From positions 1 through 33,968 of the forward strand of contig JAPLOD010000001.1 of NCBI GenBank assembly GCA_026692735.1: a stretch of 33,968 nucleotides of DNA. Direction: 5' to 3'. Position numbers and translations under genes: made by a program. Positions 9,301-16,603 of the stretch are shown here, in pieces. Positions within the stretch are counted from its first letter, which is position 1; each line of letters starts with the position of its first letter. The stretch comes from Planctomycetota bacterium. GTDB lineage: Bacteria > Planctomycetota > SZUA-567 > H5-PLA8. The notes under the pieces were generated by a model. The model was not told the DNA's origin, ran no database searches, and saw only the letters and a program-made list of their open reading frames with translations.

Positions 9301-10106
9301 ACGTGCGCAAGAAGGACGCCGCGGACGAGTTGAAGAAAGCGGCAAAGATCATGAAGCAGGACGAGCTTGCCGCGACGATGATCACTGCGGCCGTCAACAT
9401 GGGCCAGCAGGAACTCGAGGACGCCAAGGCCAACCAGGAGAAGCTCGACAAGACGCTGACGAAAGTGACAACGACGCTGCAGAACGCCAACAGCGCGCTG
9501 GCCGCGACCAACGAACAGAAGCTGAAGCGCGCGCTCAACGAAACCAAGGAACTCCTCGCCAAGGCGGAGACACTCGCCCCCAAGCCCGAACTGAAACCCG
9601 ACGACAAGCGGACTGGCGAGAAGAAACCGGACGAAAAGAAGCCCGGTGATAAGCAGACCGCCGAGAAGAAGCCCGACGACAAGCAGACCGGCGGGAAGAC
9701 ACCGGACGGAAAGAAGTCCGATGATAAGCAGACGGCTGAGAAGAAGAACGTTGGGAAGAAAGAGTTAACGCCTGAAGAGCAGGCCAAGCTGAAGGCGGAG
9801 TTGTACCGCGACACGGCCAAGCTCGCGCGACGCCTCGACCAAGACAAGCTGCTGGACCCGAAGCTGCAGGCGCAGATCCAGAACGAAGTCAAGGAAGAGA
9901 GGGGTTTCCACGGCATGTTCAACGAAGACCAGAAACCGAGGCTGGCGCGCTACATGAACTCGATAAAGGCCGTCTCTTCGCATCTGGAAGGCAAGCTGGA
10001 AAGCGTGCTGAAAGCCAGACGCCTGTCGGCGGCGCAGCGCGAGCAGACGCCGATTCAGTACCGTGAGATGGTGAACGAGTACTACGAACGGCTGGCGAAA
10101 GAATAG
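6360..10106 (+). CDS. Large membrane protein with long Lys/Glu coiled coil
   Basis: A 1248-residue protein starting four bases after GAGGTG. Three N-terminal hydrophobic helices are visible (about residues 30-55, 60-80 and 150-170, the last IAAVIVLLFFGLSAF). Residues about 190-520 look like beta-rich extracytoplasmic domains (YELTLTPPAYTKQNTVVETS, VVAPASDMACHPDAEVDFTAKV). From about residue 690 onwards it becomes coiled coil and low-complexity: KEEQQLIDEAKKLAATK, two blocks of K-P-(D/E)-D-K type repeats (about 730-790 and 1075-1130) and long A/E/K heptad stretches. The layout matches the large, DUF4175-like protein often found between the BatA-like and VWA/GATase-like genes in planctomycetes. 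No catalytic motif is seen. A structural or tethering role is inferred. Long antisense ORFs in the coiled-coil part are composition artefacts. Confidence 0.75.
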   Translation: MEPYVELQSHLNRVRWAWKRAAALQGLAAVVMEGLGMFLLFALVDYMYSLQQPTRVAFLTIMGAVLAFLFGRHVLRPLLRVIPDDQVALYIEERQQETEGALLSATTFGKGDDKSSSALYNFIVETIVSAAVTKAGSIQLSKLVDVRKLRKYAIAAVIVLLFFGLSAFKFSSFIGARATRLLMPWQVTDEDRRAMGTLLNGEPKILFEVDITPPGGRVLRGSAIGVKAKLSRTPREDVCIKFRTKGTIEFQQLKMEEIEELNSFAIRLPDINDDLEFMIQSGREVSKTNYAVAVYDKLEIKGYELTLTPPAYTKQNTVVETSQAADITALIGTKVKFRALANTPLERGELKFDNGKELVLVGEAGERAAVGEFTIEKDAAYTVKLRSADGQDSEPGIAFMIKALTDEPPTLSVVAPASDMACHPDAEVDFTAKVQEDVGIGSVELVYNFSSGPDAPHRVPFKVEDAGPGEKELSVMLPMAELQPRVNAGDSLFYHMIVKDLKGQDAVSDIYMLKVRPFEIAGAYPSGGTHARAHAPPLDLMIFIAAVWNVHIQKDHIEKTDYDQRCDSLWEKMTDGGKPRSFKKPKISLLPPEKAALVLQGDEYVARGIEILKKHDAGAAVAELRQGLGLYERAGTGLDWKDKMPTREIGEGVVDGKPFDPMKDALGFVKLDIPTPEYAAPQYDMKLPQYRRAIKSEEAKELREETQKLQKKEQQLIDEAKKLAATKEEDKPRQNQDEKKEDPQLAQKPEDKNEQKPGDTKEQKPEERNDRKPDAKGDQKPEGKPLQRNERKGDPENQDQNSAEREERKKTLEKQQEQLANDARKLANKLAAKLQTPDKEAKDVLGHLRKSAKEMEEATKQIKEDNLQKAAARGEQAKEELVKAAEKLEVSQYDSLEKAVEAAEERALQIADEQKKIQQAANRVVEEAEKRAEKTEKKNEPKLTPQELQKMQGLAKLQVENQKNAENLENYVNEVAKWAEDVRKKDAADELKKAAKIMKQDELAATMITAAVNMGQQELEDAKANQEKLDKTLTKVTTTLQNANSALAATNEQKLKRALNETKELLAKAETLAPKPELKPDDKRTGEKKPDEKKPGDKQTAEKKPDDKQTGGKTPDGKKSDDKQTAEKKNVGKKELTPEEQAKLKAELYRDTAKLARRLDQDKLLDPKLQAQIQNEVKEERGFHGMFNEDQKPRLARYMNSIKAVSSHLEGKLESVLKARRLSAAQREQTPIQYREMVNEYYERLAKE

Positions 10107-10145
10107 GCGCCAACCAAGTGCAGGAGTTGAGTTTCAACGACCCCA

Positions 10146-12416
10146 ATGTTTGAGCGCCTCTTCAAGTATCCACAGGAGCTGTTCCAAGAAGGCGAAGTCG
10201 GCTTTTCGACGCGAATGCCCGCCGAAGTGCGGCTGCTGCTGTGCGTCGTGGCGGCGGCGCTGGTCTTTTGGCTGTACCGCCGTTCGCGCCAGTCGCTTTC
10301 GCCTCTGCGCCGCAAACTCCTGATCGCGCTGCGTTCCGTGACGCTGATCGTGCTGATCATAATGATCCTCGGTCCGACGCTGCGTCTTCCGAACCTGAAG
10401 AACGAAGAGACGTTCGTCGCTGTGATGCTCGACGCGTCCAAAAGCATGACGATTGAGGATTCCACGAAAGGCGGCAGCCGTTTCGGCGCAGCCACAAAGC
10501 TGCTTATGGGCGACAAGACGGGCGACGGACTGGTGACCGGACTGGCGAAGAGCTACGCGGTGCGGGTGTTCGCGTTTGCGGACGGCGCCAAGCGCGCGAA
10601 CGACCCGCGGGCGATCTTGCCGGACGGCGAACGCACCAACCTGTTCCGCGCGATTCGAGACGTGGATCAGGAGCTGCGCGGATTGCCCGTGGCCGCGGTC
10701 GTGCTGCTGACAGACGGCGGCAACAACGGCGCCGGTTCGCCGCTCGAAATGGCATCGCACCTGGCCGCTCAGAAGATCAAGCTGTACACCGTCGGCTACG
10801 GCAGTCCGAATCCTCCTAACGATTACGAGATCGTGCGCGTGGCCGTGCCGCAGAAGGTCCGGCGCAACTCGCAGGTGGAAGCGTTTACGACGGTGCGCTG
10901 CACCGGCTACAAGGATCTGTTCACGGTCTATCTGCGGCAGGGCGAGGCGATCCTGTCAACGATGCCGGTGCGCCCGCAACCCGGCAAAGACATGTACCAG
11001 GTGCGCTTCACGTTCTATCCGGAACAGGTCGGCCAGCAGAAGTACAACCTATACATCAAGCCCGCGCCGGACGAGAAGGTCAAAGACAACAATCTCCGCG
11101 AGTTTGCCGTCGAAGTGAGCGAACACCGGTTGCCGGTGCTGTATGTCGAAGGCAGTCCGCGCACGGAATTCCGTTTCGTCCGGCGAGCGCTGTTCCGCGA
11201 TTCGGATTTCCGGATCGTGTCGATCCTCCGCACCGGCCACGGGCGCTTCTACGTGCAGGGCGCCGACGACATGCCCGAACTGCAGAAGGGCTATCCGACA
11301 ACCAAGGACCTGTTGTTCAAGTTCGAAGCCATCATCTTCGGCGACATCGAAGCCGGCTTCTTCACGCCGGAGCAGCTCCGGATGACGGAGCAGTTCGTCA
11401 ACGAACGCGGCGGCGGCTTCGTGATGCTCGGCGGCGTCAATTCGTTCAACCTGGGCGGCTACGTCGGAACGCCGATCGAAGGCTTGCTGCCCGTCACCAT
11501 GGAAAGCGGCAAGAGCGCCTATTCGTTCGAACGTTTCAAGATGCAGGTGCCCGAGGCCACACTGCGGCACCCCATCCTGCATCAGGACGATGACCCCGAG
11601 CAGAACCAGAAAGTCTGGGAGCACGTGCCCGAACTGCAGGGCTACAACCTGATGAAGGGCGTCAAGTCGGGGGCGAGAGTTCTGGGCGTCCATCCCAAGA
11701 CGGGGCAGCCAATTTTAGCCGTGCAGCCCTACGGCCGCGGCCGCGCAGCGGCGTTCTGCACCGGCAGTTCGTGGGCATGGCGCATGGCGGTTCCGATCGA
11801 GAATGAGATTCAGGAGAAGTTCTGGCGGCAGTTCGTGCGCTGGCTGGCGGTCGGTTCAAAGGAAAGCGTCTCGGTTACGCTGGACCGCGACGTGTACGCC
11901 AAGGGCGAGCCGGTCATTCTGCGCGCAACGGTGCTCGGCGCGGCGCTGGAGGCCGTCAACGACGCGGCGGTCAAAGCGAAGATCCAGGACCCGTTCGGCA
12001 ACGTCGAAGAACTCGATATGCCGTGGATCCTGATGCAAGACGGCGTCTACCAGTGCCGCTATGAGACGCGCGAGCATGGCGATCACAAGGTCTCGGTGCA
12101 TGTCGGAATCCCGAAGCTGAAGGCGATTGACATCGACACGGCGTTCAGCGTCACGCAGCCGTTCCTGGAGTTCAACAACGCCGGTCTGAATGAAACTTTG
12201 CTGCGGCAGATGGCGGAGAACACCGACGGCAAGTACTTCAGCGAAAGCGACACGAGCGGCCTGACAGGCGAGATCAGAAAACTGCTGGCCCAGCAGGAAC
12301 GGACAGGCTCATACGTCGAAGAGAAGGATCTATGGGATGCACCGATCTTCTTCATCGTCCTGGTGTTGTGCCTGGGGCTCGAATGGAGTGTCAGGCGGCG
12401 GGCGGGACTGGCGTAG
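10146..12416 (+). CDS. VWA / glutamine-amidotransferase-like membrane protein
   Basis: A 756-residue protein lying 39 bases after the coiled-coil gene. Two hydrophobic helices open it (EVRLLLCVVAAALVFWLYRR and LIALRSVTLIVLIIMILGP). A VWA domain follows with VMLDASKSM as the MIDAS motif and AVVLLTDGGNNGAG later. Residues about 330-540 form a GATase-1-like domain (LPVLYVEGSPRTEFRFVRRAL ... EQFVNERGGGFVMLGG), then a beta domain (VTLDRDVYAKGEPVILRATV) and a final membrane helix (FFIVLVLCLGLEWSVRR). This is the third member of the Bat-like trio; the two VWA proteins are alike in layout and probably interact. No strong ribosome binding site is seen. Its stop codon TAG is the first part of the double-hairpin element that follows. 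Confidence 0.82.
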   Translation: MFERLFKYPQELFQEGEVGFSTRMPAEVRLLLCVVAAALVFWLYRRSRQSLSPLRRKLLIALRSVTLIVLIIMILGPTLRLPNLKNEETFVAVMLDASKSMTIEDSTKGGSRFGAATKLLMGDKTGDGLVTGLAKSYAVRVFAFADGAKRANDPRAILPDGERTNLFRAIRDVDQELRGLPVAAVVLLTDGGNNGAGSPLEMASHLAAQKIKLYTVGYGSPNPPNDYEIVRVAVPQKVRRNSQVEAFTTVRCTGYKDLFTVYLRQGEAILSTMPVRPQPGKDMYQVRFTFYPEQVGQQKYNLYIKPAPDEKVKDNNLREFAVEVSEHRLPVLYVEGSPRTEFRFVRRALFRDSDFRIVSILRTGHGRFYVQGADDMPELQKGYPTTKDLLFKFEAIIFGDIEAGFFTPEQLRMTEQFVNERGGGFVMLGGVNSFNLGGYVGTPIEGLLPVTMESGKSAYSFERFKMQVPEATLRHPILHQDDDPEQNQKVWEHVPELQGYNLMKGVKSGARVLGVHPKTGQPILAVQPYGRGRAAAFCTGSSWAWRMAVPIENEIQEKFWRQFVRWLAVGSKESVSVTLDRDVYAKGEPVILRATVLGAALEAVNDAAVKAKIQDPFGNVEELDMPWILMQDGVYQCRYETREHGDHKVSVHVGIPKLKAIDIDTAFSVTQPFLEFNNAGLNETLLRQMAENTDGKYFSESDTSGLTGEIRKLLAQQERTGSYVEEKDLWDAPIFFIVLVLCLGLEWSVRRRAGLA

Positions 12417-12460
12417 CACGGGCTTCCAGCCCGTGAACATGGGCACGATGCCCATGCTAC
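12413..12460. repeat. Double-hairpin palindromic element on a stop codon
   Basis: GTAGCA (12413-12418) pairs with TGCTAC (12455-12460) as outer stem. Inside are two perfect hairpins: CACGGGCT-TCC-AGCCCGTG (12417-12435) and CATGGGCA-CGA-TGCCCATG (12438-12456). The RNA or DNA could form a three-way-junction cloverleaf. The TAG within the outer stem is the stop codon of the upstream VWA gene, and the ribosome binding site of the next gene begins right after it. Translated it gives STGFQPVNMGTMPM, a recognisable spurious-ORF signature. Confidence 0.9.
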
Positions 12461-12471
12461 GTAAGGATCTC

Positions 12472-13545
12472 ATGGAGACGACCATGCGCGATGTTCGGAA
12501 CTATTGGCTGTGTGCGCTGGCGCTGTTGTGCGGCGCGGTCGCGACAGGGGGCGAGCCGCAGCAATTCCAGGCGTATGCTCTGATTGTTGCCGGCGAAGGC
12601 AGTGAGCCGAACTTTACCGAAACTTACCGCGATTGGACTGTGCGTCTCCAGAAAACACTGACGGCTGACTGCGGAATTCCAGCCGGCAACGTTCGCGTTC
12701 TGATGGAGAAGAAAGAGCTGGCGCCGGAGATCGCCACCGACACCAGCACCAGAGAGAACGTGCTCAAAACGTTCAAGGACCTGAAATCGAAAGTCAAGCG
12801 TGGCGACCAGTTCCTGCTCGTATACATCGGACACGGCACCGCGCAGAACAAAATCGGCAAGCTCTGCCTGCCGGGCCCCGATATCACCAGCGATGAGACG
12901 GCGGAGTTGCTCACCCAACTGCCCAACCGCGAAGTCGTGTTCATCAACAGCGCCTGCTGTTCGGACAGCTTCGTCGACAAATGCAGCCTCCCCGGCCGGG
13001 CTATTATCACCGCGACCAACAACAGCGGCGAAGGCAACGAAACGTACTTGATGGAGTTTCTGCTGAGAGCGTATGGGAACCGCGCGGCCGATAAGGACAA
13101 GAATGGCGCCGTCGATCTGCTGGAAGCGTTCAACTACGCCGCGACTGAATGCCCGAAATGGTACCTGCGTCAGTACCTTGAGGATAAAGTCGGCTGGCGC
13201 ATCGAAGGGAAGCAGTCGCGCCAACTGTGGCAGAAGTTCTACGGCAAGGTGAAGGATAAGACGATGGCCGAGGCGCTGGACGCGAATGCTGACGATGCCG
13301 AGCCGCAATTGGGGGAGTGGGGTCCGCACTGGGAAAGCCGCCGCATGCCGGCCGAGCACGCGCAGCTCGACGACAACGGCGACCACCAGGGCACGGCCGT
13401 CTTCGCGGGCAATCAGTTCACTCCACTGGCGGGCAGCGAAGAAGGCGTGGACGGGTGGCACGCCAAGAAAATCATTTTGGGCAAGCCGCAGGGGAACACG
13501 GAGCCGCCGCCGGTCCCGCTCGAGAAAATTGAGAAGAACCAGTAG
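12472..13545 (+). CDS. Secreted caspase-like (C13/C14-type) protein with EF-hand loop
   Basis: The ORF track starts inside the upstream gene; I place the start at 12472 (METTMRDV), after TAAGGA, with 12484 (MRDV, after GGAG) equally possible. The product is 357 residues. A signal peptide (YWLCALALLCGAVATGG) leads a caspase-hemoglobinase fold: QFLLVYIGHGTA supplies the catalytic His (H121) and VVFINSACCSD the Cys (C162), with the usual strand-then-dyad spacing. Just after, residues 207-218 read DKDKNGAVDLLE, a canonical 12-residue EF-hand calcium loop, followed by AFNYAATE. The C-terminal 80 residues are Pro/Gly/acid-rich. Likely a calcium-influenced cysteine protease or adhesin-like protein outside the cytoplasm. 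Which caspase clan family it belongs to cannot be settled by eye. Confidence 0.75.
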   Translation: METTMRDVRNYWLCALALLCGAVATGGEPQQFQAYALIVAGEGSEPNFTETYRDWTVRLQKTLTADCGIPAGNVRVLMEKKELAPEIATDTSTRENVLKTFKDLKSKVKRGDQFLLVYIGHGTAQNKIGKLCLPGPDITSDETAELLTQLPNREVVFINSACCSDSFVDKCSLPGRAIITATNNSGEGNETYLMEFLLRAYGNRAADKDKNGAVDLLEAFNYAATECPKWYLRQYLEDKVGWRIEGKQSRQLWQKFYGKVKDKTMAEALDANADDAEPQLGEWGPHWESRRMPAEHAQLDDNGDHQGTAVFAGNQFTPLAGSEEGVDGWHAKKIILGKPQGNTEPPPVPLEKIEKNQ

Positions 13546-13553
13546 ACAACCGT

Positions 13554-15578
13554 ATGCTGCTTAGGCTGCTGAGCGTGACGCGTTCCCTGATCGTTCTGCT
13601 CGTCGTGGCGGGCTTGTGCGGCGTCGTCAGCACAGCGACCGTTCTTGCGGCCGCGCCCACCATCAGTTCCGAAGGCCGCTTCGTCTGGGACCCGGAACTG
13701 CATGTCCTTCGGGCCGAGCGGATTTTCCCCAATCCACACGAACCGCGGCGCGTCTGGGTTGCCACGGCTCGGGGAATCATGGAAACCAGGGACGAAGGCG
13801 GCACCTGGGACCTGCTCCCACACACCGGCCCCGATCAGCTCGGACGCGTATCCGACGTCCTTTTCGCGCCGCTGAAGCCTCAACTGGCGTTTCTGGCATC
13901 GCGGGAACGCGGGATTTTCCGGTCAATGGACGGCGGCAAAACCTGGCAGAACGTCGGGACGCCGGCCAGCGGCGTCACATCGCTTCAGGTGTTGCGCCTG
14001 GCGTGCGATGCGAACGACCGCAGATCGCGGATTTTCTATGCGACTCACGGCGACGGCGCCACGGGGATCTCCAAGACCGTTGATGGCGGTAACACCTGGT
14101 TCAGCATCGGGGAGCACTTCTTTGCGCACGAGATTCTGCTGGAAGGCAAAGAGGTTCTCGTCAGCGCTCACCCCCGTGAGGAAGACGACATCTGGGGCAT
14201 CTATCATAGCCTGGACAGCGGCGAAACGTGGGCCGAGATCGTGCGCGACGTCCGCCCGACGGCCGCGGGGCTTAACCGCATCAAGTACGGCGGCGTTTGG
14301 TTTGGAATACTGAAAGGCAGGCTGCTCCACCGGCCGCACGTCGTTAAATTTGAAATCTTCCCGGAGTGGCAGCAAGCCGGCCCGCCCAAGAATGCGCAAT
14401 GGACTTCCATCTTCGGCGCATTTGGCCGAGACACCGACGACGACGTGCTCTATGCCTACGACCCGCGGCAGTATGGCCTGATCGCCTCGCGCGACGACTT
14501 CAAGACGTGGTGGCCGGAGAACACCGGATTGTTTGTCGAGCCGCTGGTGAAGGAAGGCGCGAACGTCTGTGCGTCGGCGGACGGGAAAGTCCTGTACGCG
14601 TCAATCAACGGCCAGTTGTATGTGGGACGGCTGGTACCGGCTGATGGGCCGGTGATCGCTTCGTTCGCCATAACGCCGAACGTGGTGAAGTGGGCCAAGG
14701 ACGGCCAGATCCAGCTCACGGCGAAGGTGCTGCCGTTCGACAAAGACCCGAAGTCGAAGATCAAGCTGGTGCAAGTCAATCTCTCGGCACTGCGCGGGCC
14801 GGGCAATTTTACATTGTGCGACGACGGCAAGCACAACGACGGAGCGGCCGATGACGGCGTGTTTTCGGGAACGTTCGCCATGGGCCAGGATTTCCCGGCG
14901 CAGGGCCAGGACCGCCGGCTCAGCATTCCCGGCGAGATCATGGTCCAGGTATGCGCGCGCGACGATAAGAACCGGCTGGCAGCCGACGTCGCGCCGCTGC
15001 ATGTTTTGCCGAAACCTGAGAGCTTCGTGTACTGGGATGGCGAGACGGTGCGCTGGGGCGGCAAACTCGCGGAGGGCTGTCGCTCCGCGTACAGTCAAAA
15101 GTACGACGACAGAAACGGGATCGTGGACGATGTCGAATCCGAAGCGCGCACGGGCAAGCGCTGCCTGCATGTGTACTCGGCCCGCGGCCCCTGGGTCAGC
15201 GGCTGGGGGTCCAGCATGATCCCGGGCAGGAATTTTACCGACATGGATTACGTGAGCTTCTGGATCAAAGGCCAGGTGGCATCCAAGCGCGACGTGAGAG
15301 TGATGCTCTCCGATTCGCCGGGCGGCGAGCGCGAAGCGCATGTGTCGAAAGGCGTCTGGCTGATCAAAGAAGGCTACCTGCAGGAGCTGCGCACGGATTA
15401 CCAGCAGGTCCGCATCCCCATCGCAAAGTTCCTGAAGAAGACGGAGTTCCTCCTCGACGTCTGCGGCGGCATCGCCTTCGGCGGGGATGATCCGCGGGGA
15501 CACAACTTCTACGTGGACGACATCTGCATCGAAGTCGAAGGCTCGTTGAACCCCGCTCCTCTCCCGCCCCGGAAATAG
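13554..15578 (+). CDS. Secreted BNR/Asp-box propeller protein with C-terminal carbohydrate-binding-like domain
   Basis: A 674-residue protein starting eight bases after the caspase-like gene, so co-transcribed. It has a signal peptide (VTRSLIVLLVVAGLCGVVSTATVLAA). Residues about 50-360 hold Asp-box repeats of the sialidase/VPS10 type: TRDEGGTWD, SMDGGKTWQ, TVDGGNTWF, SLDSGETWA and the weaker SRDDFKTWW, indicating a beta-propeller. A middle domain (LCDDGKHNDGAADDGVFSGTF) resembles Ig-like domains found in secreted planctomycete proteins. The last 160 residues (DYVSFWIKGQVASKRDVRVML ... NFYVDDICIEVE) look like a jelly-roll carbohydrate-binding module. The sialidase catalytic Arg triad is not evident, so binding rather than hydrolysis is more likely. 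Confidence 0.78.
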   Translation: MLLRLLSVTRSLIVLLVVAGLCGVVSTATVLAAAPTISSEGRFVWDPELHVLRAERIFPNPHEPRRVWVATARGIMETRDEGGTWDLLPHTGPDQLGRVSDVLFAPLKPQLAFLASRERGIFRSMDGGKTWQNVGTPASGVTSLQVLRLACDANDRRSRIFYATHGDGATGISKTVDGGNTWFSIGEHFFAHEILLEGKEVLVSAHPREEDDIWGIYHSLDSGETWAEIVRDVRPTAAGLNRIKYGGVWFGILKGRLLHRPHVVKFEIFPEWQQAGPPKNAQWTSIFGAFGRDTDDDVLYAYDPRQYGLIASRDDFKTWWPENTGLFVEPLVKEGANVCASADGKVLYASINGQLYVGRLVPADGPVIASFAITPNVVKWAKDGQIQLTAKVLPFDKDPKSKIKLVQVNLSALRGPGNFTLCDDGKHNDGAADDGVFSGTFAMGQDFPAQGQDRRLSIPGEIMVQVCARDDKNRLAADVAPLHVLPKPESFVYWDGETVRWGGKLAEGCRSAYSQKYDDRNGIVDDVESEARTGKRCLHVYSARGPWVSGWGSSMIPGRNFTDMDYVSFWIKGQVASKRDVRVMLSDSPGGEREAHVSKGVWLIKEGYLQELRTDYQQVRIPIAKFLKKTEFLLDVCGGIAFGGDDPRGHNFYVDDICIEVEGSLNPAPLPPRK

Positions 15579-16250
15579 ATATTGTGTTCCTCCGCGGCAT
15601 TGCAGACGATTTCAGATTCCTGTCCCCCCGAATAATTCCGTCTCCCTTGCGCCACAACAACTTGCGCGTTTCTTGATTCGCGGCTTTTGAGCGCCATGTT
15701 TCGACGATGAATGCCCTCGGCGACACCGAGCGCGTGCGCCGTGATGGACGCGGTCATCGCGGTGCTTCAGCGCGCCAGGGACGAGGCGTAAGGCTCAGTA
15801 GGCTGCCGGCCAGCCAGCACTCCGTACCGTCAGGCCACGGTCGGGCTGTACTGGGCCTGGGAAGAGGAAGGCCGGCGATGGCCGGCGCAACGCGCGTCGG
15901 TGAAGAACGACCGGCAGTTTCAGACCGGCAGACTTCGCCCCCGTCCTGGCTGGCGCGCCTTCCCAGGGCTCAAGCCCCCTCGAAAAGCCGCCCCTGACCA
16001 CGACAAAGAAGGGTACTTGCCAGCCTGGGAGCGACGATCTCGCTGGTGGGGATATTGTTAGGCGTCCGGAGGAAGATCGCCGCGAATAACGGCTGAAACC
16101 GCCAGATTCGGCGCGCTCGACCATGGCTGATCCATAGGTAAAGGCTGACGGCCAGCGGTCTTCCCCGCCAATCACGTTTGCCTCCCATAACTTGGGGCTG
16201 CTATACTGCGCCCGCAACGGAAATCGAGCACGTCATAGGGGCGGGAGTGC
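15579..16250. other. Long intergenic region rich in short hairpins
   Basis: No ORF here looks real. Several short repeats stand out: GCCGGC-GATG-GCCGGC (15871-15886), a CCGGCAG direct repeat (about 15910-15931), and AGCGA-CGATC-TCGCT (16030-16044). A G/C-rich 'CCCCCCGAATAATTCCGTCTCCC' type segment (around 15625, read in parts) resembles repeats known near REP-associated transposases, but no transposase is present. The right end carries the kinase promoter. Confidence 0.6.
16178..16207 (+). promoter_or_regulatory. Predicted sigma-70 promoter before kinase remnant
   Basis: TTGCCT (16178-16183), an 18-base spacer and TATACT (16202-16207) lie 44 bases ahead of the kinase ATG. It would now drive the chimeric gene downstream. 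Confidence 0.55.
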
Positions 16251-16590
16251 ATGGCGACCGAGCCAGTTCCCAAAAAAGGTTCCGACGCGCCCACATTGGT
16301 GCCAGGGCCTGCGCAGGCCGGCGACGGCAAGGCCGGGGCTGAAGAGACCATCGGACTTCCGGGCAATGAGCAGCGGCCGAAGGTTCCAGCCATCGCCATT
16401 CCGCCGGTCCGCGAGCGCACGCAGACGGTCGGGCCGTACACGCTGCTGCGGCTGCTGGGGCGCGGCGGGATGGGCGCCGTCCTGAAGGCCGTGGACCGCG
16501 ACATCCGGCGTCCCGTGGCCATGAAGATCATGCTGGGGGAGGCCGACGAGCGCAAGCGCGCACGGTTTGTCCGCGCCGCGAGCTTTATGG
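16251..16590 (+). pseudogene. Truncated Ser/Thr protein kinase, N-terminal part only
   Basis: The frame from ATG 16251 encodes a Pro-rich, disordered leader of about 60 residues, then YTLLRLLGRGGMGAVLKAVD (the nucleotide-binding glycine loop) and RRPVAMKIML with the VAxK lysine of Hanks-type kinases. Homology stops at KRARFVRAASF, where a kinase would normally continue into helix C (E-A-Q-x-x-x-x-L-x-H-P). The HRD and DFG motifs are missing. The frame runs on to 16694 inside the next gene with no kinase features. The break lies within about 20 bases of the start of the next gene's signal peptide. Planctomycete kinases are often fused to propeller domains, so the PQQ protein that follows may be the surviving back end of the original gene, in another frame. 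Confidence 0.8.
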
Positions 16591-16603
16591 AGAGTGGATT
16601 GCC

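Noticed and set aside
9269-9922. Ser/Phe-rich minus-strand ORF with repeated 'SSGFF' pattern
   Set aside because: Antisense of the second K-P-D-K repeat block; the repeats are explained by the plus-strand protein.
11049-11693. 214-residue minus-strand ORF in the second VWA gene
   Set aside because: Fully inside a convincing coding sequence; composition (His, Asp, Gln, Arg) typical of antisense frames here.
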